Assembly: GCA_017630395.1 (NCBI GenBank)
Contig: JAGBVI010000001.1
Location: 186,001 to 250,000 of the forward strand
Reading direction: 5' to 3'
Source of the DNA: Paludibacteraceae bacterium
Lineage (GTDB): Bacteria > Bacteroidota > Bacteroidia > Bacteroidales > Paludibacteraceae
Length of the DNA stretch: 64,000 nucleotides
Part shown: positions 16,346 to 26,059 of the stretch, piece after piece
How the letters are laid out: each line of letters starts with the position of its first letter
Numbering within the stretch: the stretch's first letter is position 1
Program-made: the position numbers and the translations under genes
The notes under the pieces: model-generated
The model's input: only the letters and a program-made list of their open reading frames with translations
Told to the model about the DNA's origin: nothing
Database searches by the model: none

Positions 16346-17485
16346 TCAGTTTTCCGTCACAATGTATTGGTAATCAAGTCCTACCGTGTCTAATCGCTTT
16401 CTTAGTATGCTCGGAATGTTTGGTTCTATACAAAATTTTTTACAATTTTTATAGATGGGAGATTTCTCATCAACGCTCTCATTTCGTTGAATAAGAGTCC
16501 ACTATACATTCCTGTTTAATTCTTTACATGCTTGTGCAGTAGAACCGCTACCTCCATAGATGTCCAGAACATTATCACCGTCTTCAAGAACAAACTAGAA
16601 AAGATGTTTCAACAGTTCAACTGGCTTAGGAGTGTCAAATAATCCATCCAATCCTAAATCTTTCAAATCCTTTGTTCCCTGTCTCGAATAGAAATTAAGG
16701 ATACTTGGACAATTATCTTCTGCATCGTAAAGGTACTTCTTTTCATAAGGTCTTCCGTTTCTGTAATGAAGAAGCCCTTTATTATGAAGTTCAACAAGTC
16801 GTTTATCAGAAGTCCATCCTCTTTTATCAAGAGGTTCAAGATGTAGATTAATTTCGGGAATGTCTACTGTTCTGGGATTACTGGGTGTGCTCAAATCAGA
16901 AGCGAAGAAAATGTCACCGTTTTCGTCAATGAGATTATAATTCCTTAGCCAAGTAAGACCAGATTCCTTTATATATTTCTTCAAGTAATCATTAGCACTG
17001 TTAATGTCCTTATCATACAATGAACGAACATTATTCATAAGATTTCGCATCCATTCGCCATCTTCTGTATCGAGACGCTTCACCTTCCAAGGTTGAACCT
17101 TTGTCTTGTCTTTGGCATAACAAACAACATATTCATGAATTGTGTTGATGTGTTTACTATTACTTCTTGTTGCTTGTCTGGTGATAAATGTCCCTAGGAA
17201 ATTCTTTTTTCCAAATATTTTATCACAAAGAAATCTAATGGTGGCAATCTCACTGTCATCAATGGAAATGAAGATTACGCCAGCATTATGGAGATACTTC
17301 TTACAAAGTGTAAGCCTATCTTCTATTTGTTCCATCCACAAATCACTATCCTCGGCATCGTTGTACGATTTTGTTGTAAGAGTATTATAAGGAGGGTCAA
17401 GATAAATGACTTTGTAGGAAGAATCTAAATGATTTCCATTGGTCATTACGTCCTTATTATCTCCAATGATTACTTTGTTTGCCAT
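16346..17485 (-). CDS. DNA N6/N4 methyltransferase (beta class) with two in-frame TAG codons
   Basis: 379 codons from MANKVII. Catalytic DPPYN at residues 30-34; SAM motif DIYGGSGST near 310, so motif order IV then I (type III/beta class). TAG at codon 297 (16595-16597) and codon 328 (16502-16504) lie in conserved sequence: LLKHLF-[TAG]-FVLEDGDNVLDIYGG and CKELNRNV-[TAG]-WTLIQRNE. The SAM motif is reached only by reading through, so the protein would be dead under the standard code. Both fit Gln. TATAAT ends 6 nt before the ATG. Confidence 0.88.
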
Positions 17486-17517
17486 GACATTATTATACGG
17501 AAGTTCTTATAATAGAA

Positions 17518-17550
17518 AAAGACCCAGAGTTTTTCTCTCTGGGTTTCATA
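17518..17550 (-). terminator. Intrinsic terminator
   Basis: ACCCAGAG/CTCTGGGT stem followed by CTTTTT on minus, just after 17557-18432. Confidence 0.8.
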
Positions 17551-17556
17551 ATTTTA

Positions 17557-18432
17557 TTACTGATTGTTCTTTTGTTCAATAATCCAGTCTATTCCCTTAA
17601 AGTCATTACTTGGTTTACTCTTCTTATATTCCTCGTCAAACTCAAATAGACGAGAGGGGTCATCATCTAATTTCATAAGGTCAAGAATAATTTTAAGAGC
17701 ATCCGCATCAAACTCACCAAGTCGTTCCAATATTATTGGAGTGAATTCGGAAATGAAGTCGGATTTGTCACGTTTCACGATGTGCAGAAGCATGCCCAAA
17801 GAATCGACATCACAATTATTATCACGACCCCACTTACCATTGTATCTGAATGTAGATAGAATCAAGGGGATAGACTTTGCCAGCACGTCATCCTTATCTT
17901 CTTTCACAACTTCAAGTAGAAGAGATAGGGCTTCAAGGTCACAATTCTTGAACGATTTGAGAATCAACGGTATTACCGATGAGACGGAAACTGTATAACA
18001 TTCTTCTTTCTTAACCAATGGTTTCAATCTGAGCAACGATTCATAGATTTTATCGTCTTTAATAATCTTGTTAATTTCCTTGTCTTTTGAAGAAATGTCA
18101 TAGCAACTCCATCCCCAAATCTCTCGCCAAGTCATAGGACGAAGATTGCGAATGTCGTTTTTATTCATTCCCTCTGGTCGCTTGGTGATTTGGCTTACAC
18201 AATGATTGCAAGGACATTTTTCACCATATGTCACATAAACTAATTCTTTTATTTTGTAATGAACATCGTCAATTACGACACATTCATCATAATTAATCTC
18301 TCTCCATCCCTTTACTACTGGAAGAAGCGTAAGATTATCATCGTCATCCCGCCAGTAAATTTCTCCGTTGCTTTTTACAACAACTCGCTCAGGGATTTTC
18401 ATCTTTCCGTTGGAATAGGGTTCAACATTCAT
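17557..18432 (-). CDS. NUMOD4/HNH-derived protein with helical repeats (copy 1)
   Basis: 291 aa. N-terminal third resembles NUMOD4 plus a degenerate HNH (SNGEIYWR ... VHYKIKELVYVTYG ... NKNDIRNLRPMTWRE): sequence layout is kept but the HNH His/Asn residues are not. The rest is helical repeats (SVIPLILKSFKNCDLEALSLLLEVVKEDKDD), like ARM/HEAT repeats. Paralogue of 18459-19292. Possibly a domesticated homing-endonuclease fragment; function unknown. Confidence 0.65.
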   Translation of the reverse strand: MNVEPYSNGKMKIPERVVVKSNGEIYWRDDDDNLTLLPVVKGWREINYDECVVIDDVHYKIKELVYVTYGEKCPCNHCVSQITKRPEGMNKNDIRNLRPMTWREIWGWSCYDISSKDKEINKIIKDDKIYESLLRLKPLVKKEECYTVSVSSVIPLILKSFKNCDLEALSLLLEVVKEDKDDVLAKSIPLILSTFRYNGKWGRDNNCDVDSLGMLLHIVKRDKSDFISEFTPIILERLGEFDADALKIILDLMKLDDDPSRLFEFDEEYKKSKPSNDFKGIDWIIEQKNNQ

Positions 18433-18458
18433 GTTTTTATTTCTGTGTATAAGTTTTT

Positions 18459-19292
18459 TTAGTTGTGTTTGTTCTGTTCAAGAATCCAGTTAAGTCCCTT
18501 AAAGTCATTATCTGGTTTACTCTTCTTGTATTCCTCATCAAACTCAAATAGACGAGTTGGGTCATCGTCTTTCTTCATGAGATTGAAAATAACTGGTAGA
18601 ATTTGATGATTGTGTTCTTTGAATACTTTTACGATAGTTGGTGTCAACTTAATGAGTATACCGTCTTTATCGTTTTTGATTAGATTGACGACCGTAATCA
18701 AATTCGTCATTGAGAACTCATTGTTGCCTCCGATAAACGCATTAAGAATGATTGGAACGGAATCAATCAAAGAAACATTCATTTTCAGTGTTTCAAAGAA
18801 AACTGTCAAAGCTTCATTATTACAGTTCTTAAACACAGAAACCAGCGGAGGTATCGCTGTGGATAACGAGAAGTTTAATGATTCTTTATCTTGAATCAGG
18901 GGTTTCAATCGTTTTAATGTTTCGTATACAACTTCATCACTAATCGTATAATGTATAAGGGCATCGGCTGAGTCAATGTCTCTTGAAGACCATCCATAAT
19001 ACTCTCTCCAAGTAACCGCTGTTAGATTTCGTATATCATCTTTGTTGAAATCTGTGGGCTTAGAGTTCACGTATTTGACAAAGTGATTGTATATACAAGG
19101 TTCTCCAAACTTTGAATATACCAAATCCTTGATGTCATAAAACTTTCCCTCAATGAATACTGCATTGTTGTATCCCCGTTTCAACACTGCGAGAAATTCA
19201 TTTGTGGTCTTATCAATTACAGTTCCGTCCGAGTTAATCTCATAATTGTCGGGCAGTTCTATTTTATCATTGTTCACAGGTTTATTTTCCAT
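18459..19292 (-). CDS. NUMOD4/HNH-derived protein with helical repeats (copy 2)
   Basis: 277 aa from MENKPVN, 7 nt after a TATGAT box with TTGACA 17 bp upstream (leaderless). Same architecture as copy 1: NYEINSDGTVIDKTTNEFL, DLVYSKFGEPC, NKDDIRNL, then helical repeats and an identical tail motif RLFEFDEEYKKSKP. Tandem duplication. Confidence 0.65.
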   Translation of the reverse strand: MENKPVNNDKIELPDNYEINSDGTVIDKTTNEFLAVLKRGYNNAVFIEGKFYDIKDLVYSKFGEPCIYNHFVKYVNSKPTDFNKDDIRNLTAVTWREYYGWSSRDIDSADALIHYTISDEVVYETLKRLKPLIQDKESLNFSLSTAIPPLVSVFKNCNNEALTVFFETLKMNVSLIDSVPIILNAFIGGNNEFSMTNLITVVNLIKNDKDGILIKLTPTIVKVFKEHNHQILPVIFNLMKKDDDPTRLFEFDEEYKKSKPDNDFKGLNWILEQNKHN

Positions 19293-19459
19293 GTGTTTTA
19301 TCATACTACAAACTTCATTATTTGTCAATGATTTATTTTTCAGCTTTTTCAAACCCACTTGAAGTTGTAAATGCAATCAGTGTGACTTTTATAATTGGTA
19401 AGGAGGTTGGCAAAGTCCGTGGAATTATAATAGCAAATGACTGCCATAGTGAGATAAAA

Positions 19460-19490
19460 AACCCCCTCTAAGTGAGGGGGCTGAATCATT
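19460..19490 (-). terminator. Intrinsic terminator
   Basis: CCCCCTC-ACTTA-GAGGGGG followed by six T on minus, after the 39-aa lipoprotein gene. Confidence 0.85.
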
Positions 19491-19508
19491 AGATAGCAAC
19501 TATAATTA

Positions 19509-19628
19509 TTACTTCTTAACAGGAAGAACCTTTACAGGGGCAGTCTTCTCAGTCTGAACCTGCTGCTGTTGCTGCTGACAAGCCACAAGGGCGAGTCCCA
19601 TCATCGTAATCACTGCGATTGTCTTCAT
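19509..19628 (-). CDS. Mini-lipoprotein, 39 aa
   Basis: MKTIAVITMMGLALVAC: signal peptide with lipobox LVAC, then a Gln run (QQQQQQ) and a short polar tail. TATAAT ends 6 nt before the ATG (leaderless) and a terminator follows. Size and Cys position recall small phage/plasmid lysis or entry-exclusion lipoproteins, but that is inference. Confidence 0.65.
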   Translation of the reverse strand: MKTIAVITMMGLALVACQQQQQQVQTEKTAPVKVLPVKK

Positions 19629-19725
19629 AAGATTATTATATATCAGTTCTATTAGAAAGTTCATGTATTTTATGGGTTGCGATAGTTTTTTCCTTAGAAA
19701 ATAAAATTAAAAATCTATCGCTTCT

Positions 19726-20124
19726 TTAACATTTTACTTTAATCTTTGTGTTATAGAGATAAAAGTTCAACTCAAACTCTCCTGTGACTTCTTTCCATCC
19801 TTTCATGTTATCTGAAAAACATGGCACAAAGTAAATGTACTTATCACCATTGCGAATTACGGTATTTTCATTTACCTTCACATATTCCTGCTTTTCATCA
19901 CACCATACAGAAAAATCCCCACAAACAACCTGTCCAACATCATACACAGAAGAAATGGCAACATCGTGTTTAGGTTTCTCCCATTTTCTTAACTTAGGAG
20001 GAGAATAAGAATAACATAGACTTAGACACAAGATGTTATTGTTGTTTAATTTTTCTAGGAGATTATTGTCATTTACGAGTTTCTCGTTACCCCCATTCTG
20101 TACAAGATAACTATTTATAATCAT
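19726..20124 (-). CDS. Hypothetical protein, 132 aa
   Basis: Unrecognised. Asn-rich N-terminus (NDNNLLEKLNNNN), later GDKYIYFVPCF and FELNFYLYNTKIKVKC beta strands. No signal peptide or membrane segment. Confidence 0.6.
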   Translation of the reverse strand: MIINSYLVQNGGNEKLVNDNNLLEKLNNNNILCLSLCYSYSPPKLRKWEKPKHDVAISSVYDVGQVVCGDFSVWCDEKQEYVKVNENTVIRNGDKYIYFVPCFSDNMKGWKEVTGEFELNFYLYNTKIKVKC

Positions 20125-20183
20125 TTTATATTTTTAATTTTCCAAAAGGATTATAACATGTTTTTCAAAAAAGTCAATACTTT

Positions 20184-21353
20184 TTAGTCAAAATTCGTAT
20201 AATTTCTAACTTTATCCTTGAAGTCGTTAATTCCATTGATGTGATTGTACTTGCCGCCAGTTTGTTGCTTTCTGGCATTCTTTATCTGAGAACTTATTGA
20301 CCCCTTAAATTCACCAGCGGATTGACGAGAAACCCACCTTGAAGCATTTGATAATTCTGAATCAATTTGTTCGTCGGTTTTGAATCCTTGTCCTATTTCT
20401 TTCAAAATTATTTTATTCACGTGGTCAACCATTGATGGGTTTTTTGTCAACGCTTTATGAGATATATCTTCGTAATCCAATTTACCATTCTTTGTATAAC
20501 GAATGCCCTTCGGAACATTCTTACCTTCTTCGTTTGCATTTCTCGTTAATAGTCTGAAATCCTTTTCGTCTGGATTTTCTTTGGAATTAGGAATCCAACT
20601 ATCTTTTCCCTTAGAGTTGAAGATAATCATAACAACGCCATCGATGAACTTTCTCATATCAAACTTTTTAGTTTGACCTTTATATGAGTATTCAATTGTT
20701 CCATTGGATTTTCTGATTGTATCCATTGCTTTTTTTACACCTGTGTGAGTTTTCCTGAGAATTTGGTTTGGTACTACTCTATCACGAGATGAATTATTTT
20801 CGGATGCTTCTTTGTAAGGGGTAAGAACCCAAATAATGTGAACATTCTTTGGTTTATAGCCAGCTTCAACGAATGGTACAGCAAGACGAGCAAAATCATG
20901 AACGTCCTTACCAGTGATATTAAGAACAATGTTCGGTAAAGTTTCTTTTGATTTATTTTGTCTGGCAGAGTTCAAAAGACCATCTAGCTTAGTGTTCTCC
21001 AATTCTGAATCATCTGGTTCAAATATATTTTTTGCAAATGTGTGCATTTTAGAAACTTTGTCAGCATCCTTGAAATCCATGTCCTATAAAAATTCATTCC
21101 CCTTTGTCTTATATTTGTCGCCTTTAAATTTGGCTTCTCTTGCAATGTATGTTTTTAAATCATCCACATCACAATTAACACCGTTATATCCCAGCATGTT
21201 CTGTAATACAAAGTTTTTACCAGAGCCAGCACCACCTACTAAAAATATAATTTGTCCATAATTAGGGAATTGTACAAATCTTCCCTCAGTTAAAAATGTT
21301 TGATTATGGTAGAAAAAATATTTGTAAAAATCATTTATGAAAGGAGTAGACAT
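20184..21353 (-). CDS. P-loop NTPase/kinase-like protein with in-frame TAG
   Basis: 389 codons from MSTPFIN. Walker A GGAGSGKN at residues 40-47 followed by NCDVDDLK, as in zeta-toxin/polynucleotide-kinase-type P-loops. TAG at codon 90 (21084-21086) gives KGNEFL-[TAG]-DMDFKDADK; the downstream frame continues for 299 residues (VHIIWVLTPYKEA, SRDRVVPNQILRKTHTGV), where kinase-like Arg lid residues appear. Only read-through yields both halves. Probably phosphorylates a nucleotide or nucleic acid; substrate unknown. Confidence 0.75.
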
Positions 21354-21365
21354 TTGTTGTATTTA

Positions 21366-21404
21366 TTACAAAAAAAGACCCTCAGAAAAATGAGGGTCTT
21401 TTTC
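21366..21404. terminator. Bidirectional intrinsic terminator
   Basis: AAAAAGACCCTCA/TGAGGGTCTTTTT perfect inverted repeat between 20184-21353 and 21406-21873. Confidence 0.85.
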
Positions 21405-21405
21405 T

Positions 21406-21873
21406 TCACCACCAATTTGTGAAAATCAAATTATCTGTATTTTCCCAATAGATGTCTCCTAACACTCGAACAATCTCTTTGACTTCGTTGTAATCACATC
21501 CATCAAATCGTGTATGGTTATATCTCCATCCATTATTAGGAAACAACTTTACCAACTGACTTTGAACATCCTCACTGAGTTCTTCAAGAGTGTCACAGTA
21601 ATCAATATCCTTCCCTTTCAAAGAATCATCTACTAGGTCAATGGCAAGTTGACAATCCTTGAGTAGTGCATCAATGTCTTCCTTGTCAACCAAGTAATAC
21701 TCACAGTTATCAATACTGATGCCCCAATGTTTATCAAACCACTCCATCAGACAATAATTCTTTCGGAAATAAGCACACTCATCATTTATAGAAGTAGTAA
21801 AGTGTACTTCCTTAGTCTTAGGATTGCGAATCTTCTTCTAAGTTACGTAATAAAAATTTGTATCAAGCCCCAT
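21406..21873 (-). CDS. MGLD-family phage protein with in-frame TAG
   Basis: 155 codons. Starts MGLDTNFYYVT-[TAG]-KKIRNPKTKE; TAG is codon 12 (21838-21840). The MGLD start and overall length match 22578-23060 and 36252-36848, so the upstream segment is genuine coding sequence. The gene overlaps the 3' end of 21863-22135 by 11 nt. Function unknown. Confidence 0.75.
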
Positions 21874-22135
21874 AACTATCTTTCTTCTTAGAGTCAATGT
21901 AAGTACATGTGAAATCAATACCAAAACATACTGAAATGATTGATACAAACATAAGGTCTATCATACCAAATGATTCTACATCAAACACAAGATATGTTAC
22001 GATTAGAAGTGTAGTGAGAGTCTTAATGACGAACCACTTCCAAGGATTATTCTCACGCCAATACTCGCAATACATAATCATACCTAATTCCACTGTCAGT
22101 AGAATTCCAATAATAATTAGCAGAATAGTATTCAT
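21863..22135 (-). CDS. Three-segment membrane protein, 90 aa
   Basis: From MNTILLIIIGILLTVELGMIM; further hydrophobic segments around VIKTLTTLLIVTYLVF and IDLMFVSIISVCFGIDF. Start codon overlaps the stop of 22135-22446 (TAATG). Unrecognised. Confidence 0.7.
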   Translation of the reverse strand: MNTILLIIIGILLTVELGMIMYCEYWRENNPWKWFVIKTLTTLLIVTYLVFDVESFGMIDLMFVSIISVCFGIDFTCTYIDSKKKDSYGA

Positions 22136-22446
22136 TATTTTTCCTCCTTCTTCCAATTCTCAATTACCTCATCAAAGTGCTTAGAAAACGCTTTCTTTAT
22201 ATATGAGTGAAGAGACCACTTGCTAATAAGGTTATTGAAGCAGACAACGAACTTATTGTTCTTATATATGGAAATCTTACCACAGAGAGAACATTCGTGA
22301 AGTGCAACACCCAAGGTCTGACCATCTTCCGTCATAAACTCAAAGAGTTCGTAATGATAAAGGTCATGTCCCCATGTGAATTTCCGATAATTCACTGACT
22401 TGAACTTAGTCTCTTCGAGGAACTTTTTGATTGTATTAATGTTCAT
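22135..22446 (-). CDS. Hypothetical protein, 103 aa
   Basis: Unrecognised soluble protein with a CSLC pair and aromatic residues. Translationally coupled to the membrane protein downstream. Confidence 0.7.
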   Translation of the reverse strand: MNINTIKKFLEETKFKSVNYRKFTWGHDLYHYELFEFMTEDGQTLGVALHECSLCGKISIYKNNKFVVCFNNLISKWSLHSYIKKAFSKHFDEVIENWKKEEK

Positions 22447-22577
22447 GATAGATTGTATTAAGTTGCTACGCGATTATAACATTCGTTTCTTATTTTGTCA
22501 AGAATTTTTTGAAAAGTTTTTTCAAACAAGATAGAAACGGTGAGTAACCAAATGAATAAAACAAATAGGATACATGA

Positions 22578-23060
22578 TTAGTAAGATGCAAGGTAAGTAA
22601 TTAGTTCATCATCCTTCATTTCCATGAGGAGTTTCATAAGACCATTGATAAGGTCTGCCATCATCGTTCCATCAAAGTCATCAAAGATGTTCACAGCATT
22701 GAAAGAGTGACCACAGCGAAGTTCATTCTCAAAAGCCTTAGAGAGAATTCGTCCTGCCACATAATACTCACGATGAAGTACATCATTAGGAAGCTCTTTA
22801 TCCTCTGCATTCGTCATGTCATCATAAGCAACCTTTGCTGCCTTATGAATGTTCATAACACTTTCCATGAGGTAAGCAACCATTCTGATTACATCATCCT
22901 TAGTAAAGATGAAATAACCCTCTTTCTCAGTTCGCTTACCAAACATATAAAAGAGTTCATGAAGAGTACGCTGACCACGCCAATACAAGCAACGGTCATC
23001 ATCCTCTTCAAACTTAATGTCCGTATGCTTACTGTTATACATGTACATGTCTAATCCCAT
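22578..23060 (-). CDS. MGLD-family phage protein
   Basis: 160 aa, MGLDMYMYNSK start, then a predicted all-helical body (DLINGLMKLLMEMKDDEL). MGLD(M/Q)Y-starting proteins recur in many phages; role unknown. One of three in the window. Confidence 0.75.
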   Translation of the reverse strand: MGLDMYMYNSKHTDIKFEEDDDRCLYWRGQRTLHELFYMFGKRTEKEGYFIFTKDDVIRMVAYLMESVMNIHKAAKVAYDDMTNAEDKELPNDVLHREYYVAGRILSKAFENELRCGHSFNAVNIFDDFDGTMMADLINGLMKLLMEMKDDELITYLASY

Positions 23061-23065
23061 AATCG

Positions 23066-23263
23066 TTATGCGTAATAAGTTGTATTTTCAATTGAAGCGT
23101 CCATGAGACAATCGTTGACGTAGCATGTCGCAGCATCAATGAGAGTTTCATCTTCCTCTACTGCAAGGATAATCTTGACGACTACATCGAGAGCTTCATA
23201 CTCATTCTTTGCTTTGCCAATCATCTCCACGAACTTCTGTAACTTTTCGTAATCTTCTTTCAT
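23066..23263 (-). CDS. Small acidic helical protein
   Basis: 65 aa from MKEDYEKLQKFVEMIGKAKNE; unrecognised. Start lies just beyond the TAA of 23265-23549. Confidence 0.6.
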   Translation of the reverse strand: MKEDYEKLQKFVEMIGKAKNEYEALDVVVKIILAVEEDETLIDAATCYVNDCLMDASIENTTYYA

Positions 23264-23264
23264 T

Positions 23265-23549
23265 TTAGTCTGCAATAATTATATGATGATTTTTATAAGG
23301 GTTTATCCATTTTGAATCGGTATAAAGAAAATGTGCAACTGTGCGCTTACGAATTTCACTTTTTGTTGCCCATACTGCATAGTCATCATTCCCGACCTTA
23401 GAAACCATTAGATTATATTCCACTCCTTTTGGAGAAACACGTTTCTCTCGGAATGTACGCTGTTCGTCATTTACCATAGACTTAATCTGAGCGGTATTGA
23501 ATACGTCCTTTAATACTGACCTTGCACAAATCTTGATAGAATTGCCCAT
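23265..23549 (-). CDS. Hypothetical protein, paralogue of 46145-46396
   Basis: 94 aa. RTFREKRVSPKGVEYNLMV matches STYREFRTAPNGKKYELHI in 46145-46396, followed by a Trp position (VWA) and a Tyr/Trp-rich end in both. Unknown function. Confidence 0.7.
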   Translation of the reverse strand: MGNSIKICARSVLKDVFNTAQIKSMVNDEQRTFREKRVSPKGVEYNLMVSKVGNDDYAVWATKSEIRKRTVAHFLYTDSKWINPYKNHHIIIAD

Positions 23550-23592
23550 ATACTTATTATATATTATTTTTTATAAATGGTGATTATTTTTT

Positions 23593-24084
23593 TTACAAAT
23601 TTAGGAACTTTTTGGCAGCAGCAATGGTTTCCTTACAGTAAGGCACATAACTATCACCCTCAATAAAGAAACAATAAATGGGTGTATCTTCGTAAAAGAA
23701 TCCATACATTGCATGTGTATCGCCATTATCATCTTTGAACGTCTCCCACTTGAAGCATAGACTCTCAAATGTATAACACAGTCCATTGTACCCAAGATAA
23801 ATGTAACGATTATTATCACCCATGACATTGCTCATAGCAATATCAATAATACAATCACTCTTAATCATCCCATGACAATAAGAATTGATTTTTGCCCCAG
23901 CATTGTCTTCGGTGACATCATCAAATACTCCATTGTCGAACATGGCGGTATTGAACTCACCAATCACCACACGGTTATACTTAGAAATTTTAGAATAAAG
24001 TTCTATAAAGTAATTGTGTAGCTTCTGCGTAATCTCCTTAGTGAGATAGTGTTTTATATTTTCTTCAAGTCCAGTGTCTTTCAT
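23593..24084 (-). CDS. Hypothetical protein, 163 aa
   Basis: Unrecognised. Helical N-terminus then beta-rich segment (RYIYLGYNGLCYTF, YGFFYEDTPIYCFFIEG). Likely cotranscribed with 24102-24770. Confidence 0.7.
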   Translation of the reverse strand: MKDTGLEENIKHYLTKEITQKLHNYFIELYSKISKYNRVVIGEFNTAMFDNGVFDDVTEDNAGAKINSYCHGMIKSDCIIDIAMSNVMGDNNRYIYLGYNGLCYTFESLCFKWETFKDDNGDTHAMYGFFYEDTPIYCFFIEGDSYVPYCKETIAAAKKFLNL

Positions 24085-24101
24085 ATTTTGTTTATATTTG
24101 A

Positions 24102-24770
24102 TTAAGAATTTTTCTCTGCGAGTTTTGCCAATTTTTCTTGCAGTTTTGTGATTTTGGTTTTGGCAGCGAGAATGGCAGCTTTCTCATTAGCAATCTGTTC
24201 ATTGATTCGCTTAATTGCGTTTTCATTGCGTTTACGAGCCTTTTCAACATTCTCTGCAATTTCTTCGTCAGAGAGTTTGATAATACGAGGAACGATTCTT
24301 ACCTCTACCTTTTCACCATCAACCTCACCATAAGTCACGAACTCAGAAATCTTCCATCCGTTCTTATTTTTGTTTGTGAGTCGCTGATGAGGACTTTGAT
24401 AAAAATCACGGAATACGAGTCTGCCACCATTGAATACAATCTTCTGACCAGTCTTCACATTAGTGGCTTCATAAAGGAAGATACTGGGATGTTCCCTCTT
24501 ATTATAAAGATAGGCGTTGTAACCTCTCACTTCTCGGTATTCCCAACCGCCATAGATAGGTCCAGCACCATCACCGCCAATGATGCGAACTTTGGAACTG
24601 TCACACACAGTGGCAACATAAGGGTCAGACGTAGTACCCGCTTCTGAACCAATGTAAGTTTCTTCTTCAATGTTCATGATGCCACCAGACGGTACAATGA
24701 CGAACTCGGTCTTTCCGTCAAACAGTTGCATCATGTCATCAAACATCATTGTGCTATTGATTTCCTTCAT
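24102..24770 (-). CDS. Hypothetical protein with C-terminal coiled coil
   Basis: 222 aa from MKEINSTMMF (an in-frame TTG upstream lies in the promoter). Gly-rich beta region (IGGDGAGPIYGGWEYREV), then a long Lys/Glu coiled coil (RKRNENAIKRINEQIANEKA) to the end. Unrecognised. Confidence 0.7.
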   Translation of the reverse strand: MKEINSTMMFDDMMQLFDGKTEFVIVPSGGIMNIEEETYIGSEAGTTSDPYVATVCDSSKVRIIGGDGAGPIYGGWEYREVRGYNAYLYNKREHPSIFLYEATNVKTGQKIVFNGGRLVFRDFYQSPHQRLTNKNKNGWKISEFVTYGEVDGEKVEVRIVPRIIKLSDEEIAENVEKARKRNENAIKRINEQIANEKAAILAAKTKITKLQEKLAKLAEKNS

Positions 24771-24813
24771 GTCAGGGACATTGTACAAAATTTTTAGAAA
24801 ATGTCAAGAGTTT

Positions 24814-25002
24814 TTATTGTAAAAATAACATAAGGATTACTGCAATAATAGTAACAGCCAACCAAATGTTGAAATATCGTTTGATTTCATTTGTTACAAA
24901 TGATTCTGAAAAACCTTTTTCAACGAGTGTAAAAAATCTTTCAACACACATGTAAACTAATGGTAAACAAAGTATTCCTAACCAAATACCAATCTCTTTC
25001 AT
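24814..25002 (-). CDS. Two-segment membrane protein, 62 aa
   Basis: Hydrophobic segments IGIWLGILCLPLVYMCV and IWLAVTIIAVILMLFL separated by a short loop. Unrecognised; small-membrane-protein layout. Confidence 0.6.
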   Translation of the reverse strand: MKEIGIWLGILCLPLVYMCVERFFTLVEKGFSESFVTNEIKRYFNIWLAVTIIAVILMLFLQ

Positions 25003-25011
25003 ACAAGGAAA

Positions 25012-25914
25012 TTATACATTATTCTTCCTCTTTGTCAAGACTTTTTTTACAAAATATTGTGAAAAATCCTTTACACAATTTACATCAACCATGTGACATT
25101 GACATTCGTAACCATCCATAGGTGTGATGGTGTATTCGTAGTTCTTATGATAATGACCCATGAACCAATGTTTAGGAGTAAGATAGCAAGCCATGTCTGT
25201 CAATTCCTCTTGTTCCCTGGCCAGGTCATTCTTCAAATCCTTATCCATTACTAGGAACTTATCACAATTAGAATTGAATACAATACCATCAGGAATAGGG
25301 CCTGTGTGTCCAATAATGAAATCAAACTGATAAGAATTCTTATAATTATCCCAAGGGTCAATGTAATCAAAACTTGCCCAATAATTCTGCCCTTCCTTCA
25401 TCAACATTCTGTTCAAGGAAATTGCACCACCAAATACAAAACCTCTATAACCTCTGTATTCAATTATCCCCTTGTTCATGGGGAAGATGTTAGTGAAGTG
25501 TAAGGCATAGTATTCTTGTGTATGATAATAAGCACAGTCATGATTACCTCTGATAAAGTATGCTATGCAGTTACGCTCTCTAAAAAGATTGTCAAGTTTA
25601 CGGTATTGTCTCCATGAATTATCATAGAGCATTACTTGGTCTCCAAGCATAATGAAAACACAATCATGATAATCATTTTCGAGAAGTTCCTCTTTGAAGC
25701 GTTTGTAATTACCATGCAAGTCTCCAACTAAGAAGATTTGCTTATCATCAGGGATTGTATATGTCAAGATATAATTATTTACATTATAAGCATCATTTAT
25801 ACCTACAATGTCAAACTTATCAACACTAATACAAGGTTGTGGTAAATCTTCAAGATTTATCCTTGAACCAAGATGTTGAAAATCCCTTTTATAACTGTTC
25901 CAATTAATTGTCAT
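25012..25914 (-). CDS. Calcineurin-like metallophosphoesterase
   Basis: 300 aa with the metal-binding series GDLHGN (64-69), GDQ (91-93), GNHD (123-126), a later IIGHTGP and GHYHK: the five-motif pattern of the calcineurin phosphoesterase superfamily. Could be a protein phosphatase or Ap4A/nucleotide hydrolase; the lambda-phosphatase-like GDLHG start favours the PPP-type branch. Its first 30 codons were copied into the chimeric ORF at 26783-26944. Confidence 0.9.
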   Translation of the reverse strand: MTINWNSYKRDFQHLGSRINLEDLPQPCISVDKFDIVGINDAYNVNNYILTYTIPDDKQIFLVGDLHGNYKRFKEELLENDYHDCVFIMLGDQVMLYDNSWRQYRKLDNLFRERNCIAYFIRGNHDCAYYHTQEYYALHFTNIFPMNKGIIEYRGYRGFVFGGAISLNRMLMKEGQNYWASFDYIDPWDNYKNSYQFDFIIGHTGPIPDGIVFNSNCDKFLVMDKDLKNDLAREQEELTDMACYLTPKHWFMGHYHKNYEYTITPMDGYECQCHMVDVNCVKDFSQYFVKKVLTKRKNNV

Positions 25915-26059
25915 TGCGTTTATCTGTTATATAAGCGTCTTTCATAGCCATTTCTTTTCTTTTCTTTGGCTGCGCTTTTAACCATTTGATATTATATACG
26001 AAAGCGTGGGGTTTTTTGTGGGCTCCACCGTGTCTTCCATCTTTTTTAGACCTGCTCAT
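25904..26059 (-). CDS. Small basic protein, 51 aa
   Basis: MSRSKKDGRHGGAHKKPH start; very Lys/Arg/His-rich, likely nucleic-acid binding. Overlaps its neighbours by 11 and 14 nt, so part of the same transcript. Unrecognised. Confidence 0.6.
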   Translation of the reverse strand: MSRSKKDGRHGGAHKKPHAFVYNIKWLKAQPKKRKEMAMKDAYITDKRNDN

